Assembly: GCA_017619905.1 (NCBI GenBank)
Contig: JAFZRK010000126.1
Coordinates: forward strand, 1-14,480
DNA length: 14,480 nt
Source of the DNA: Bacillota bacterium
Lineage (GTDB): Bacteria; Bacillota; Clostridia; Peptostreptococcales; Anaerovoracaceae
Direction: 5' to 3'
Every line of letters begins with the position of its first letter. The stretch's first letter is position 1. Shown piece after piece: positions 1-5,741 of the stretch. The notes beneath the pieces are model-generated. The model searched no databases. It saw only the letters and a list, made by a program, of their open reading frames with translations, and was not told where the DNA came from. The position numbers were made by a program, and so were the translations under genes.

Positions 1-714
1 GCCGTCTTCTACGGCACTGAGCTTAAGGGCATAAGCTTGTCGGATGTCAGCTTTTCCTATACCAGGGCAGGCAGCGCTCCCGACGATGCACCGCGCAGGG
101 TGGTCCTGGACGGCATTAGTCTGGACATAGACAAACATTCAATAACAGCGGTCACCGGACCTTCCGGCTGCGGCAAGAGCACGCTGCTGAAGCTTATGAT
201 GTGCTTCTATCCGCTGGACGGCGGCCAGCGCGCGATACTCACCGCGGAAGGAGAGACGGAACTGGATCCCACCTGGCGCGGGCTGTTCGCCTACGTTCCG
301 CAGGGCAACCAGCTTATGAGCGGAAGCATAAGGGACGTTCTTACATTCGGAGACAGAAGCGTTCCGGAGGCGGACATCGCTTCGGCTCTGGACATCGCCT
401 GCGCCTCGGACTTCGTGGCGGAGCTTCCCAAGGGGCTGGAGACGGTCCTGGGCGAACGCGGAAGCGGCCTCTCGGAAGGGCAGATACAGCGTCTTGCCAT
501 CGCAAGGGCAGTGCTGTCCGGTCATCCGTTCCTGCTCCTGGATGAGGCCACCAGCTCTTTGGACGAGGGCACGGAAAAGGCGCTTCTGCAGAAGCTGCGC
601 ACGCTTACGGACCGCACCGTCGTCATCGTTACTCACCGTCTTAACGTCCTGTCGATCTGCGACACGGAGGTGCGAATGGACGAGAGCGGGGTGTCGGTAA
701 GGGCCCTCGGGTGA
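1..714 (+). CDS. ABC transporter, ATP-binding domain (5' end outside window)
   Basis: The reading frame is open from base 1, so the gene starts upstream; 237 residues are visible. They form a complete ABC ATPase domain that powers transport by binding and hydrolysing ATP at the inner membrane face. Visible motifs, counting from base 1: Walker A GPSGCGKST at residues 53-61, Q-loop Gln101 in YVPQG, signature LSEGQ at 157-161 (Glu in place of the usual second Gly of LSGGQ), Walker B FLLLDE ending at Glu182, D-loop SSLD, and H-loop His212. The opening stretch, with SFSYTR and then LDGISLDI, is typical of the linker between membrane and ATPase domains in fused type-I exporters, so a membrane domain upstream is likely (inference). 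The substrate cannot be told. A TTG at 37 is in frame but is not a credible start, because the domain continues upstream of it. A hairpin terminator follows 87 bases after the stop. Confidence 0.9.
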   Translation, partial: AVFYGTELKGISLSDVSFSYTRAGSAPDDAPRRVVLDGISLDIDKHSITAVTGPSGCGKSTLLKLMMCFYPLDGGQRAILTAEGETELDPTWRGLFAYVPQGNQLMSGSIRDVLTFGDRSVPEADIASALDIACASDFVAELPKGLETVLGERGSGLSEGQIQRLAIARAVLSGHPFLLLDEATSSLDEGTEKALLQKLRTLTDRTVVIVTHRLNVLSICDTEVRMDESGVSVRALG

Positions 715-800
715 CACCGGCTTTCTACATGCGTCTGTGGGGCTCTGAGAGCGTTTCTGGCGCGTTTTTCCGCAGCTTTGGGATAGTTATACGAACCATG

Positions 801-829
801 CCGTTTTACTCTTAAAACGGCTGTTTTTA
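801..829 (+). terminator. Rho-independent terminator after the ABC gene
   Basis: CCGTTTTA (801-808) and TAAAACGG (813-820) form a perfect 8-bp stem with a CTCT loop. It is followed by CTGTTTTTAT. It lies 87 bases after the ABC stop codon and closes that transcript. Confidence 0.75.
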
Positions 830-843
830 TGCGGTTTGCCCGC

Positions 844-859
844 TGGACCGGCCGGTCCA
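844..859. promoter_or_regulatory. 16-bp perfect palindrome, possible operator
   Basis: TGGACCGGCCGGTCCA equals its own reverse complement over all 16 bases. It sits between the ABC terminator and the radical SAM gene, at the edge of an AT-rich stretch. A TATAAT at 875-880 would place its -35 box inside the palindrome (about 852-857), where no TTGACA-like hexamer exists. That arrangement suits a regulator-bound site, but no regulator is identified. It could instead be part of a second weak terminator, although a loop-free palindrome makes a poor hairpin. Confidence 0.45.
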
Positions 860-874
860 AAAATGGATTGATAA

Positions 875-880
875 TATAAT
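875..880 (+). promoter_or_regulatory. Candidate -10 box for the radical SAM gene
   Basis: This is a perfect TATAAT in an AT-rich stretch with no recognisable -35 hexamer 16-18 bases upstream, where the palindrome at 844-859 lies instead. A transcript starting near 887 would have a leader of about 75 bases. The surrounding AT-richness makes chance matches likely. Confidence 0.35.
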
Positions 881-961
881 ATCTAATAATCGATTTTTTA
901 TTTTTTATGTGCTATTATTATATGGCTATCTTTTTTTTGGAGGGCTTACCCGGAAAGAACC

Positions 962-1846
962 ATGGAACACAAGAGATACATAACCCGCGAGGGCGGCGCC
1001 ACCGTTACGGTGTTCGTGCCTTACGACTGCAAAAACAACTGTCCGTTCTGCATCAACAAGCAGGAGTACAAGGACAAGAGCGGCTTCAGCGTCGAGAAGA
1101 TCTGCAGGAGCATACGCAAGCTGCACAGGGTAACTCCCAAGTGCGATTTCGTGTTTACGGGCGGCGAGCCGCTGTCGGATCTGGACGGTCTGCAGGTGAT
1201 GATGGACTGCATCCCCAAGGGACACAGGGTCTTCATCAACACCACAATGCCGGTGTCCGAGCACTTCCCGGAAGAGGCGATCATAGAGTTCACCAAAAGG
1301 AACCAGAAGAAGATCACCTGTATAAACGTGTCCCGCCACATGATCCACTACGTGGAGGAGAGCAACGACGAGCTGCTGTCCCGCCTCTACGTTCCGGTAA
1401 GGGTCAACTGCGTGCTGTTCAAGGGCTACGAGCACAAGAACATTAAGCAGTTCGCGGACCGCTTCGGCAAGTTCGGCATTCCCATCCAGTTCCGCGCGGA
1501 CTACACCGTAACGACTCTGGAGAACCTCTATCAGAAGGAAGGCGACCATATCCTGGAAGACCTCATGAAGAACTTCGAGTACCTGGGAATGGACGGCTGC
1601 CGCATCCGCTGCGGTTACCACTTCAACAACGGCGCACAGCACATTGCTTATCACCGCACGCTTCCGTACAGCACCATAACCGAGGAGCGCGACGGCGTGA
1701 GCTACGACATACTTTACGACGTGCTGATAAAACAGAACGGCGACATGCATTCCGACTGGACCTACGTTCCGCTGGACTTCGAGGCGTACAAGAACGTTAC
1801 CTTCGAGCCGTACGATCTTGCGGTCCGCGAAGGCAGGATAGAGTAG
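962..1846 (+). CDS. Stand-alone radical SAM protein
   Basis: This 294-residue protein carries the radical SAM cluster motif CX3CX2C at Cys23, Cys27 and Cys30, within YDCKNNCPFCINK. It also has GGEP at residues 67-70, the usual S-adenosylmethionine contact. Family members use a 4Fe-4S cluster to cleave SAM and start radical chemistry. Two more cysteines, Cys213 and Cys217 in DGCRIRCGYHF, could bind a second cluster or metal, but two are fewer than the SPASM domain needs. The length fits a bare radical SAM barrel with a short C-terminal extension. The reaction is not recognisable. The ATG at 962 is the only plausible start in frame. The strong GGAGGG at 939-944 is 17 bases away, too far for normal use, whereas GGAAAG at 952-957 is well placed but weak. 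The gene is alone on its transcript and ends at a hairpin shared with the convergent tRNA gene. Confidence 0.9.
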   Translation: MEHKRYITREGGATVTVFVPYDCKNNCPFCINKQEYKDKSGFSVEKICRSIRKLHRVTPKCDFVFTGGEPLSDLDGLQVMMDCIPKGHRVFINTTMPVSEHFPEEAIIEFTKRNQKKITCINVSRHMIHYVEESNDELLSRLYVPVRVNCVLFKGYEHKNIKQFADRFGKFGIPIQFRADYTVTTLENLYQKEGDHILEDLMKNFEYLGMDGCRIRCGYHFNNGAQHIAYHRTLPYSTITEERDGVSYDILYDVLIKQNGDMHSDWTYVPLDFEAYKNVTFEPYDLAVREGRIE

Positions 1847-1865
1847 GGAACTACATGGAAAAACG

Positions 1866-1895
1866 AAAGGAGACCTTGCGGTCTCCTTTTTCTTT
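1866..1895. terminator. Two-way terminator between the radical SAM and tRNA genes
   Basis: AAAGGAGACC (1866-1875) and GGTCTCCTTT (1880-1889) pair perfectly over 10 bp with a TTGC loop. On the plus strand the stem is followed by TTTCTTT. On the minus strand the mirrored stem is followed by CGTTTTT. It therefore suits termination from both sides: the radical SAM mRNA ending at 1846 and the tRNA transcript ending at 1895. Confidence 0.85.
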
Positions 1896-1970
1896 GGTGG
1901 AGCATAGGGGGCTCGAACCCCTGACCTCTTGACTGCCAGTCAAACGCGCTCCCAGCTGCGCTAATGCCCC
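1895..1970 (-). tRNA. tRNA-Ala (anticodon GGC)
   Basis: On the minus strand the 76 bases fold into a full cloverleaf. The acceptor stem is GGGGCAT with ATGCTCC, the D arm is GCGC/GCGC, the anticodon stem is TTTGA/TCAAG around the loop CTGGCAG, and the T arm is AGGGG/CCCCT around TTCGAGC. The anticodon GGC reads GCC and GCU alanine codons. The acceptor stem holds the G3:U70 wobble pair, the known identity mark of alanine tRNA, which confirms the call. The terminal CCA is encoded (1895-1897). The gene stands alone, has its own promoter about 30 bases upstream, and ends at the two-way terminator. Confidence 0.97.
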
Positions 1971-2002
1971 GTATTTCTGCGCCTGAACGCATGTACTGCA
2001 TT

Positions 2003-2031
2003 ATTATAAAGCGTTGCCGGTGTAATTGCAA
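2003..2031 (-). promoter_or_regulatory. Promoter of tRNA-Ala
   Basis: Read on the minus strand there is a TTGCAA -35 box (2026-2031), a 17-base spacer, and a perfect TATAAT -10 box (2003-2008). The start would be near 1996, about 26 bases before the mature tRNA, which suits a short trimmed leader. Confidence 0.8.
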
Positions 2032-2114
2032 CGATAAATTGCAAATAATCCCGGGCAGCGTTCAGGTAAAGTTTCCGTTCAGCGCATCTTTTCTTATTCG
2101 AGTTCGCCGATATG

Positions 2115-2123
2115 TGGTAAAAT
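2115..2123 (+). promoter_or_regulatory. Extended -10 promoter of the mscS gene
   Basis: TGGTAAAAT matches the extended -10 form (TG, one base, then TAAAAT at 2118-2123). The region 17-18 bases upstream, around TTATTC at 2094-2099, is a poor -35 box. The start would be near 2130, leaving a leader of about 50 bases before the ATG at 2179. Confidence 0.5.
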
Positions 2124-2178
2124 ATCCATGTAAAAGTCATTGGCTAAGTCATAACTCAAATAGATAAGGAGGAAACAT

Positions 2179-2976
2179 ATGCTTATCAATTTAGGTTCGA
2201 TCGGTTTCATGAGAGTGCTCTCTGTCGTGCTCTCGGCGCTGGTCTACTTCATCATTGCCTTCATCATCATGAAGCTCCTCTCCGCCGCTCTCAAGAGGAT
2301 CCTGGAGAAGTTCAAGGTAGACGAGATCGTCAGCAAGTTCATAATCTCGCTGGTAAAGGTGGTGCTCTGGGTAGTCACGATACTCATCACGCTGTCCGCG
2401 ATCGGCTTCGACATCAGTTCGCTCATCACCGTTCTGGCTACCTGCGGCGTGGCCATTGCTCTCGCGCTCAAGGACAGTCTGGGCAACATCGCCGGCGGAA
2501 TACTGGTCATCACCTCCAAGAACTTCGAGAAGGGCGACTTCATCGAAGTGGCGGGCAAGGCCGGCGTAGTACAGGAAGTTGGTCTTCTTTACACGACCAT
2601 ACTTACACCGGACAACCAGACTGTTACCATCCCCAACGGAGCTCTCACCACCAACAGCGTGTCCAACTACACCAGAGAGGGCACCAGAAGGGTGGACATG
2701 GACTTCGGCATCGCCTACAAGTCCGACATCGCCAAGGCCAAGGAAGTCATCTCCGCCATGGCGCTTGAGGACGAGAGAGTATTCAAGGATCCGGCTCCGT
2801 TCGTCGCAGTGGACAAGTACGAGGACAACGCGGTCGTGTTCGCGTTCCGCGTATACTGCAATGCCGCGGATTACTGGGGAGTCAAGTTCGACCTTCAGGA
2901 CAAGGTCAAGGATACGCTTGCCGCCAACGGCATAGCGGTACCTTCCAGACATCTGGACGTTACCGTGGAGAAGTAA
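2179..2976 (+). CDS. mscS: MscS-family mechanosensitive ion channel
   Basis: This 265-residue membrane protein matches small-conductance mechanosensitive channels, valves that open under membrane tension and release solutes after osmotic downshock. Three membrane segments are visible (about residues 12-32, 54-75 and 80-112). The third is the Gly/Ala-rich pore helix, with VAIALALKDSLGNIAGG like the pore helix of E. coli MscS. Then comes the beta domain with FEKGDFIEV (116-124) and the conserved IPNG (151-154), followed by the cytoplasmic cage, starting around NYTREGTRR. The length is near the family minimum (E. coli MscS has 286), so this is the plain three-helix form without extra sensor domains. 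AAGGAGG at 2166-2172 sits 6 bases before the ATG. The TPR gene begins 24 bases after the stop, so the two are probably cotranscribed. Confidence 0.95.
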   Translation: MLINLGSIGFMRVLSVVLSALVYFIIAFIIMKLLSAALKRILEKFKVDEIVSKFIISLVKVVLWVVTILITLSAIGFDISSLITVLATCGVAIALALKDSLGNIAGGILVITSKNFEKGDFIEVAGKAGVVQEVGLLYTTILTPDNQTVTIPNGALTTNSVSNYTREGTRRVDMDFGIAYKSDIAKAKEVISAMALEDERVFKDPAPFVAVDKYEDNAVVFAFRVYCNAADYWGVKFDLQDKVKDTLAANGIAVPSRHLDVTVEK

Positions 2977-3000
2977 GTTTCCGCGCAGCTTAAGGAAATA

Positions 3001-3828
3001 ATGAGTTTAGATAAGAACGATTATCAGGAACCCGTCTGCCCGTTCGACACCTCGCAGTGGAAGAGCGGGCCCAGGGTGGATCCCATACCTGTGGGCAGGG
3101 TCCTGGAAAAGCTCGACGAATGCTACAGCCGCAGTGACTATGCTGCGGCTGTTCGCCTTGCCGATCACTGGATAGAAGAAGCGAAGGCCGGAAACGATCT
3201 TCGCGGGGAGTTCGCCGTCCGCAACGAGCTCATGGGAGTATTCCGCAAGACCGGTCAGCGGGACAAAGCGATAGAGAATGCTTCCGTCTGCCTTCAGCTC
3301 ATAGACCGCATGGAGATGAACGGCAGCGCAACGCACGGCACTGCTCTGGTCAACGCGGCAACTGTATACAAGGCGTTCGGAATGCCGGAAAGGTCTCTGG
3401 AACTGTTCGAGCAGGCGGCGCAGATCTACGGCAGGGAACTGCCTGACGACGATTACCGGCTTGCAGGACTGTACAACAACATGTCCGTAACGCTCTGCGA
3501 TCTGGGGCATTTTGAAGACGCGGCCGCATGTCAGGAGAAAGCCCTGGACATTCTGTCGCGCATAGCGGATTCCGAGGCCGAACAGGCCGTTTCGTGGCTG
3601 AATCTGGCGGACATTCTGGACGCGCAGAAGGGGACGGAAGCCGCCGAGGAGGAAGTGCGCCTCTGCTGCGAAAAAGCGGTAGAACTACTGGATTCACCGA
3701 CGCTTCCGCGAGACGGCAGTTACGCGTTCTTCTGCGAGAAGTGCGCGCCGGTGCTGGAATACTACGGTTTCTTCCTTGCCGCAGAGGAACTGGCTCAGAG
3801 AGCTAAAGATATTTATGACAGGAGCTAA
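3001..3828 (+). CDS. Tetratricopeptide-repeat protein
   Basis: This 275-residue soluble protein has no signal peptide or membrane segment. After a roughly 30-residue lead it consists of repeated helix pairs with TPR spacing, about residues 33-63, 69-102, 112-146, 153-187, 196-231 and 240-271. The clearest repeats contain ALVNAATVYKAFGMPERSLELF and LYNNMSVTLCDLGHFEDAA, with the TPR pattern of small residues and a Gly before the turn. TPR stacks act as protein-binding scaffolds; the partner is unknown. It has eight cysteines, including CCEKA and FFCEKC, but no metal motif. AAGGA at 2992-2996 precedes the ATG by 4 bases, and the upstream mscS gene ends 24 bases earlier. The TAA stop overlaps the TAG stop of the convergent channel gene by two bases. 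A link to the MscS protein is suggested only by gene order. Confidence 0.85.
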   Translation: MSLDKNDYQEPVCPFDTSQWKSGPRVDPIPVGRVLEKLDECYSRSDYAAAVRLADHWIEEAKAGNDLRGEFAVRNELMGVFRKTGQRDKAIENASVCLQLIDRMEMNGSATHGTALVNAATVYKAFGMPERSLELFEQAAQIYGRELPDDDYRLAGLYNNMSVTLCDLGHFEDAAACQEKALDILSRIADSEAEQAVSWLNLADILDAQKGTEAAEEEVRLCCEKAVELLDSPTLPRDGSYAFFCEKCAPVLEYYGFFLAAEELAQRAKDIYDRS

Positions 3829-5663
3829 TCCTCTCCTATGACTACAAGTCCGTCGCCCGGCTCAAGACCAGCCGGGCCTTCTTTTTCGTAAGGAATAAAT
3901 GGATCTTCCGCAGTCTTTATGCCAAGCAGTATGTAGCCCATGGCGTACAGCTGCGTCCTCAGATCCCGGAAGGTAATGTCCGTGATATCAATGCCGAGGT
4001 CCTCCGGCTTCTTCAGGTAGATCTCCGAGCCCTCTTCGTCCAGGAACTCCGCGAACAGGGCGCTGCGGCGCGGTTCTTCGGCCACCTGCGCCAGTATCAT
4101 GGAGGACATGTCCGAGGCAACGATGAAGTCGTCTCCTACCTCGTAGTTCAGGAGGCGGCGGTTGTTCTCGCTGCGTATCTCCGCGGTTATGGTGAAGGGC
4201 AGCTTGTATTTCTTCTTTATGTCGCGGAGCTTCATTATCCGCATCATGACGTCCGTGTCCGCGTCCTCCGCGGATTTTTTTCTGTCGCTCAGAACGATGA
4301 TGTGCGGCGCGTCCTTTACTATCTCATACAGGACTTTTTCGCGGCTTATGTTTCTGAAGTCCGCCTCGATGGCGGACGCGAACTCGCTGTCGTCCGGAAG
4401 ACCGGATGCCTTCTCGTCCGGCTTTATTCCTGCAAGCTTTATGGTCTTTATGTTGTCCGGAAGCTCGTTGATTATGGTGGTTATCTCGTTGTTTATGCCT
4501 ATGATGACTATCTCGGGTATCTCTGCCAGCGGCGGCCTGGCAGTCTTCTTCGGAAGCTCCACGTTCTGCGGGTCTGAAAGCTCCAGGTTCCAGTGGTCCT
4601 CCTCGAAGATTATGAACAGGTCGTCTGCCTGCACCGGCATGGACGGATCCGGGTTGAGTATCACCTTGCCGTCGCGGAAGATGCCGGCCACTGTTCCGTT
4701 GGAACCGCTCAGGTAGACCTGACCGAACGTAAGGCCTTCCGCCTTGGGAAGCGCTTCGAAGTAGAACTCGAAACCGTTGAAGTTTATGATCTCCATGAAG
4801 GCCTCGAATACGCCTGTCTGCGTTGCGGCGCGGGCTATGGTCCTTGCGACGACGTTGCTGGTGTGGAGCGTTTCTATGTGGTTCTCATCCAGCATGTTGG
4901 TGGGCAGCTGGGACCTTTCGGATTCGAAGGAGACTACGGTCCTGGGCCACGCTGCGCTCTCCTTCAGGACGGCGGAAAGCGACAGCAGGGTCTTTACTGC
5001 CTGGCCTTTTTCCGTAACGTTGATAATCATGTTCTCCGCGTTCGGAATGGCGCAGCACTCGAGCTCGTTGGGGTTGGTGACGTCGGCTTTTATGAACGTC
5101 AGCCGCACGTTTCCGGGCACCTTTATGTTCTGCCTTACCGCGTCCTCCATGTCCGTGCGTTCGAACTTGTCCGCGACTACTATGGTGCGCCTGCTCCTGC
5201 CTGCGGCCTTGATGAGCTGCTCAAGAAGGGCGTACTCGCCGAAGCGGAAGCCCAGCACAACGGTGTGCCCGCGCTCCACTATCTGCGGGTTGTTCTTCTG
5301 CAGGGCGATCAGCTTTCCGCGTATTCCGCCGCTGAAGATACCTATGAGCATGCCCGTGAAGACCATGCCTATAAGGCCCAGGAACGTGTAGAGGATTATG
5401 TACAGGATGCCGCCCGATTCGGAGGAGGGGAAGGACGACGACATTGCGGAGCGGAAGTTGTCCCAGAAGATGGCCAGGAAGCTCTTGCCTTCCTTGTGGA
5501 GTCCGAAAGCAAGCACCAGCAGCGAGACGATGAGCACCGACCCCAGAACGGTGGTCACGAGGAGCTTCACCATTCCGGACGTGCCTTTGGCCATCCTGCG
5601 GTCCAGCCAGTAGCGGAACTTCTGGCGGAAGGAGGTCTTCTTAGTGTCTTTGTCTGCTTTCAT
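3825..5663 (-). CDS. CASTOR/POLLUX-type ion channel with two RCK (NAD-binding-like) domains
   Basis: This 612-residue protein resembles bacterial relatives of the plant CASTOR/POLLUX cation channels. Two membrane segments (about 31-53 and 86-111) flank a short region with FWDNFRSAMSSSFP where the pore loop lies. Then RGHTVVLGF (131-139) opens the first RCK-like Rossmann domain, with IVVADKFERTDMED (161-174) echoing the family's 'ADRDKxxMED' stretch. A second RCK-like domain runs from about 383 (EIVIIGINNE) to 590 and contains DDFIVASDMSSMILAQVAEEP (511-531), a family hallmark. Such channels assemble as tetramers with a cytoplasmic gating ring; the ion passed by the bacterial forms is not settled. 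The frame extends 23 codons further up, but the ATG at 5663 has GAAGGTG (5669-5675) 5 bases before it and begins the conserved part. It lies 78 bases after the LtaS-like gene on the same strand, and no promoter is visible between them. Confidence 0.88.
   Translation of the reverse strand: MKADKDTKKTSFRQKFRYWLDRRMAKGTSGMVKLLVTTVLGSVLIVSLLVLAFGLHKEGKSFLAIFWDNFRSAMSSSFPSSESGGILYIILYTFLGLIGMVFTGMLIGIFSGGIRGKLIALQKNNPQIVERGHTVVLGFRFGEYALLEQLIKAAGRSRRTIVVADKFERTDMEDAVRQNIKVPGNVRLTFIKADVTNPNELECCAIPNAENMIINVTEKGQAVKTLLSLSAVLKESAAWPRTVVSFESERSQLPTNMLDENHIETLHTSNVVARTIARAATQTGVFEAFMEIINFNGFEFYFEALPKAEGLTFGQVYLSGSNGTVAGIFRDGKVILNPDPSMPVQADDLFIIFEEDHWNLELSDPQNVELPKKTARPPLAEIPEIVIIGINNEITTIINELPDNIKTIKLAGIKPDEKASGLPDDSEFASAIEADFRNISREKVLYEIVKDAPHIIVLSDRKKSAEDADTDVMMRIMKLRDIKKKYKLPFTITAEIRSENNRRLLNYEVGDDFIVASDMSSMILAQVAEEPRRSALFAEFLDEEGSEIYLKKPEDLGIDITDITFRDLRTQLYAMGYILLGIKTAEDPFIPYEKEGPAGLEPGDGLVVIGED
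3855..3886 (+). terminator. Terminator of the mscS-TPR transcript, inside the convergent gene
   Basis: GCCCGGCT (3855-3862) and AGCCGGGC (3870-3877) form a perfect 8-bp GC-rich stem with a 7-base loop, followed by CTTCTTTTT. It lies 27 bases after the TPR stop and within the 3' coding end of the convergent CASTOR-like gene, so these bases serve as both codons and terminator. Confidence 0.7.
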
Positions 5664-5668
5664 TCTGG

Positions 5669-5675
5669 CACCTTC
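5669..5675 (-). promoter_or_regulatory. Ribosome binding site that sets the CASTOR-like start
   Basis: GAAGGTG on the minus strand lies 5 bases before the ATG at 5663. The upstream in-frame ATG at 5732 would place the stem-loop at 5690-5727 inside the coding sequence and has no comparable site, so 5663 is preferred. Confidence 0.65.
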
Positions 5676-5689
5676 GCTTTCTGTTAAAT

Positions 5690-5727
5690 AAGGACGGTCC
5701 TCATGCTGTTTACAGAGGATCGTCCTT
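5690..5727 (-). terminator. Stem-loop between the LtaS-like and CASTOR-like genes
   Basis: The 13-base arms at 5690-5702 and 5715-5727 pair except at one position, which is G-U in plus-strand RNA and A-C in minus-strand RNA. The loop is 12 bases. On the minus strand the stem is followed by ATTTAAC, a weak U tract, so it may be a leaky terminator or an RNA processing or stability element that lowers expression of the downstream channel gene. Its role is uncertain. Confidence 0.5.
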
Positions 5728-5741
5728 TGCAATATCCGTTA

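Noticed and set aside
884..920. TAATAAT/ATTATTA inverted repeat in the radical SAM leader
   Set aside because: A 7-bp stem of only A-T pairs with a 23-base loop in very AT-rich DNA is not meaningful.
926..1750. Minus-strand open frame opposite the radical SAM gene
   Set aside because: The plus strand shows the radical SAM motifs and a terminator at its end; the opposite frame has no recognisable domain.
1895..1970. tRNA gene as an integration site for a mobile element
   Set aside because: No integrase gene and no repeat of the tRNA 3' end was found nearby.
4593..5687. Long plus-strand open frame opposite the CASTOR-like gene
   Set aside because: It is antisense to conserved RCK and membrane segments, has no ribosome binding site, and its composition is typical of a shadow frame.
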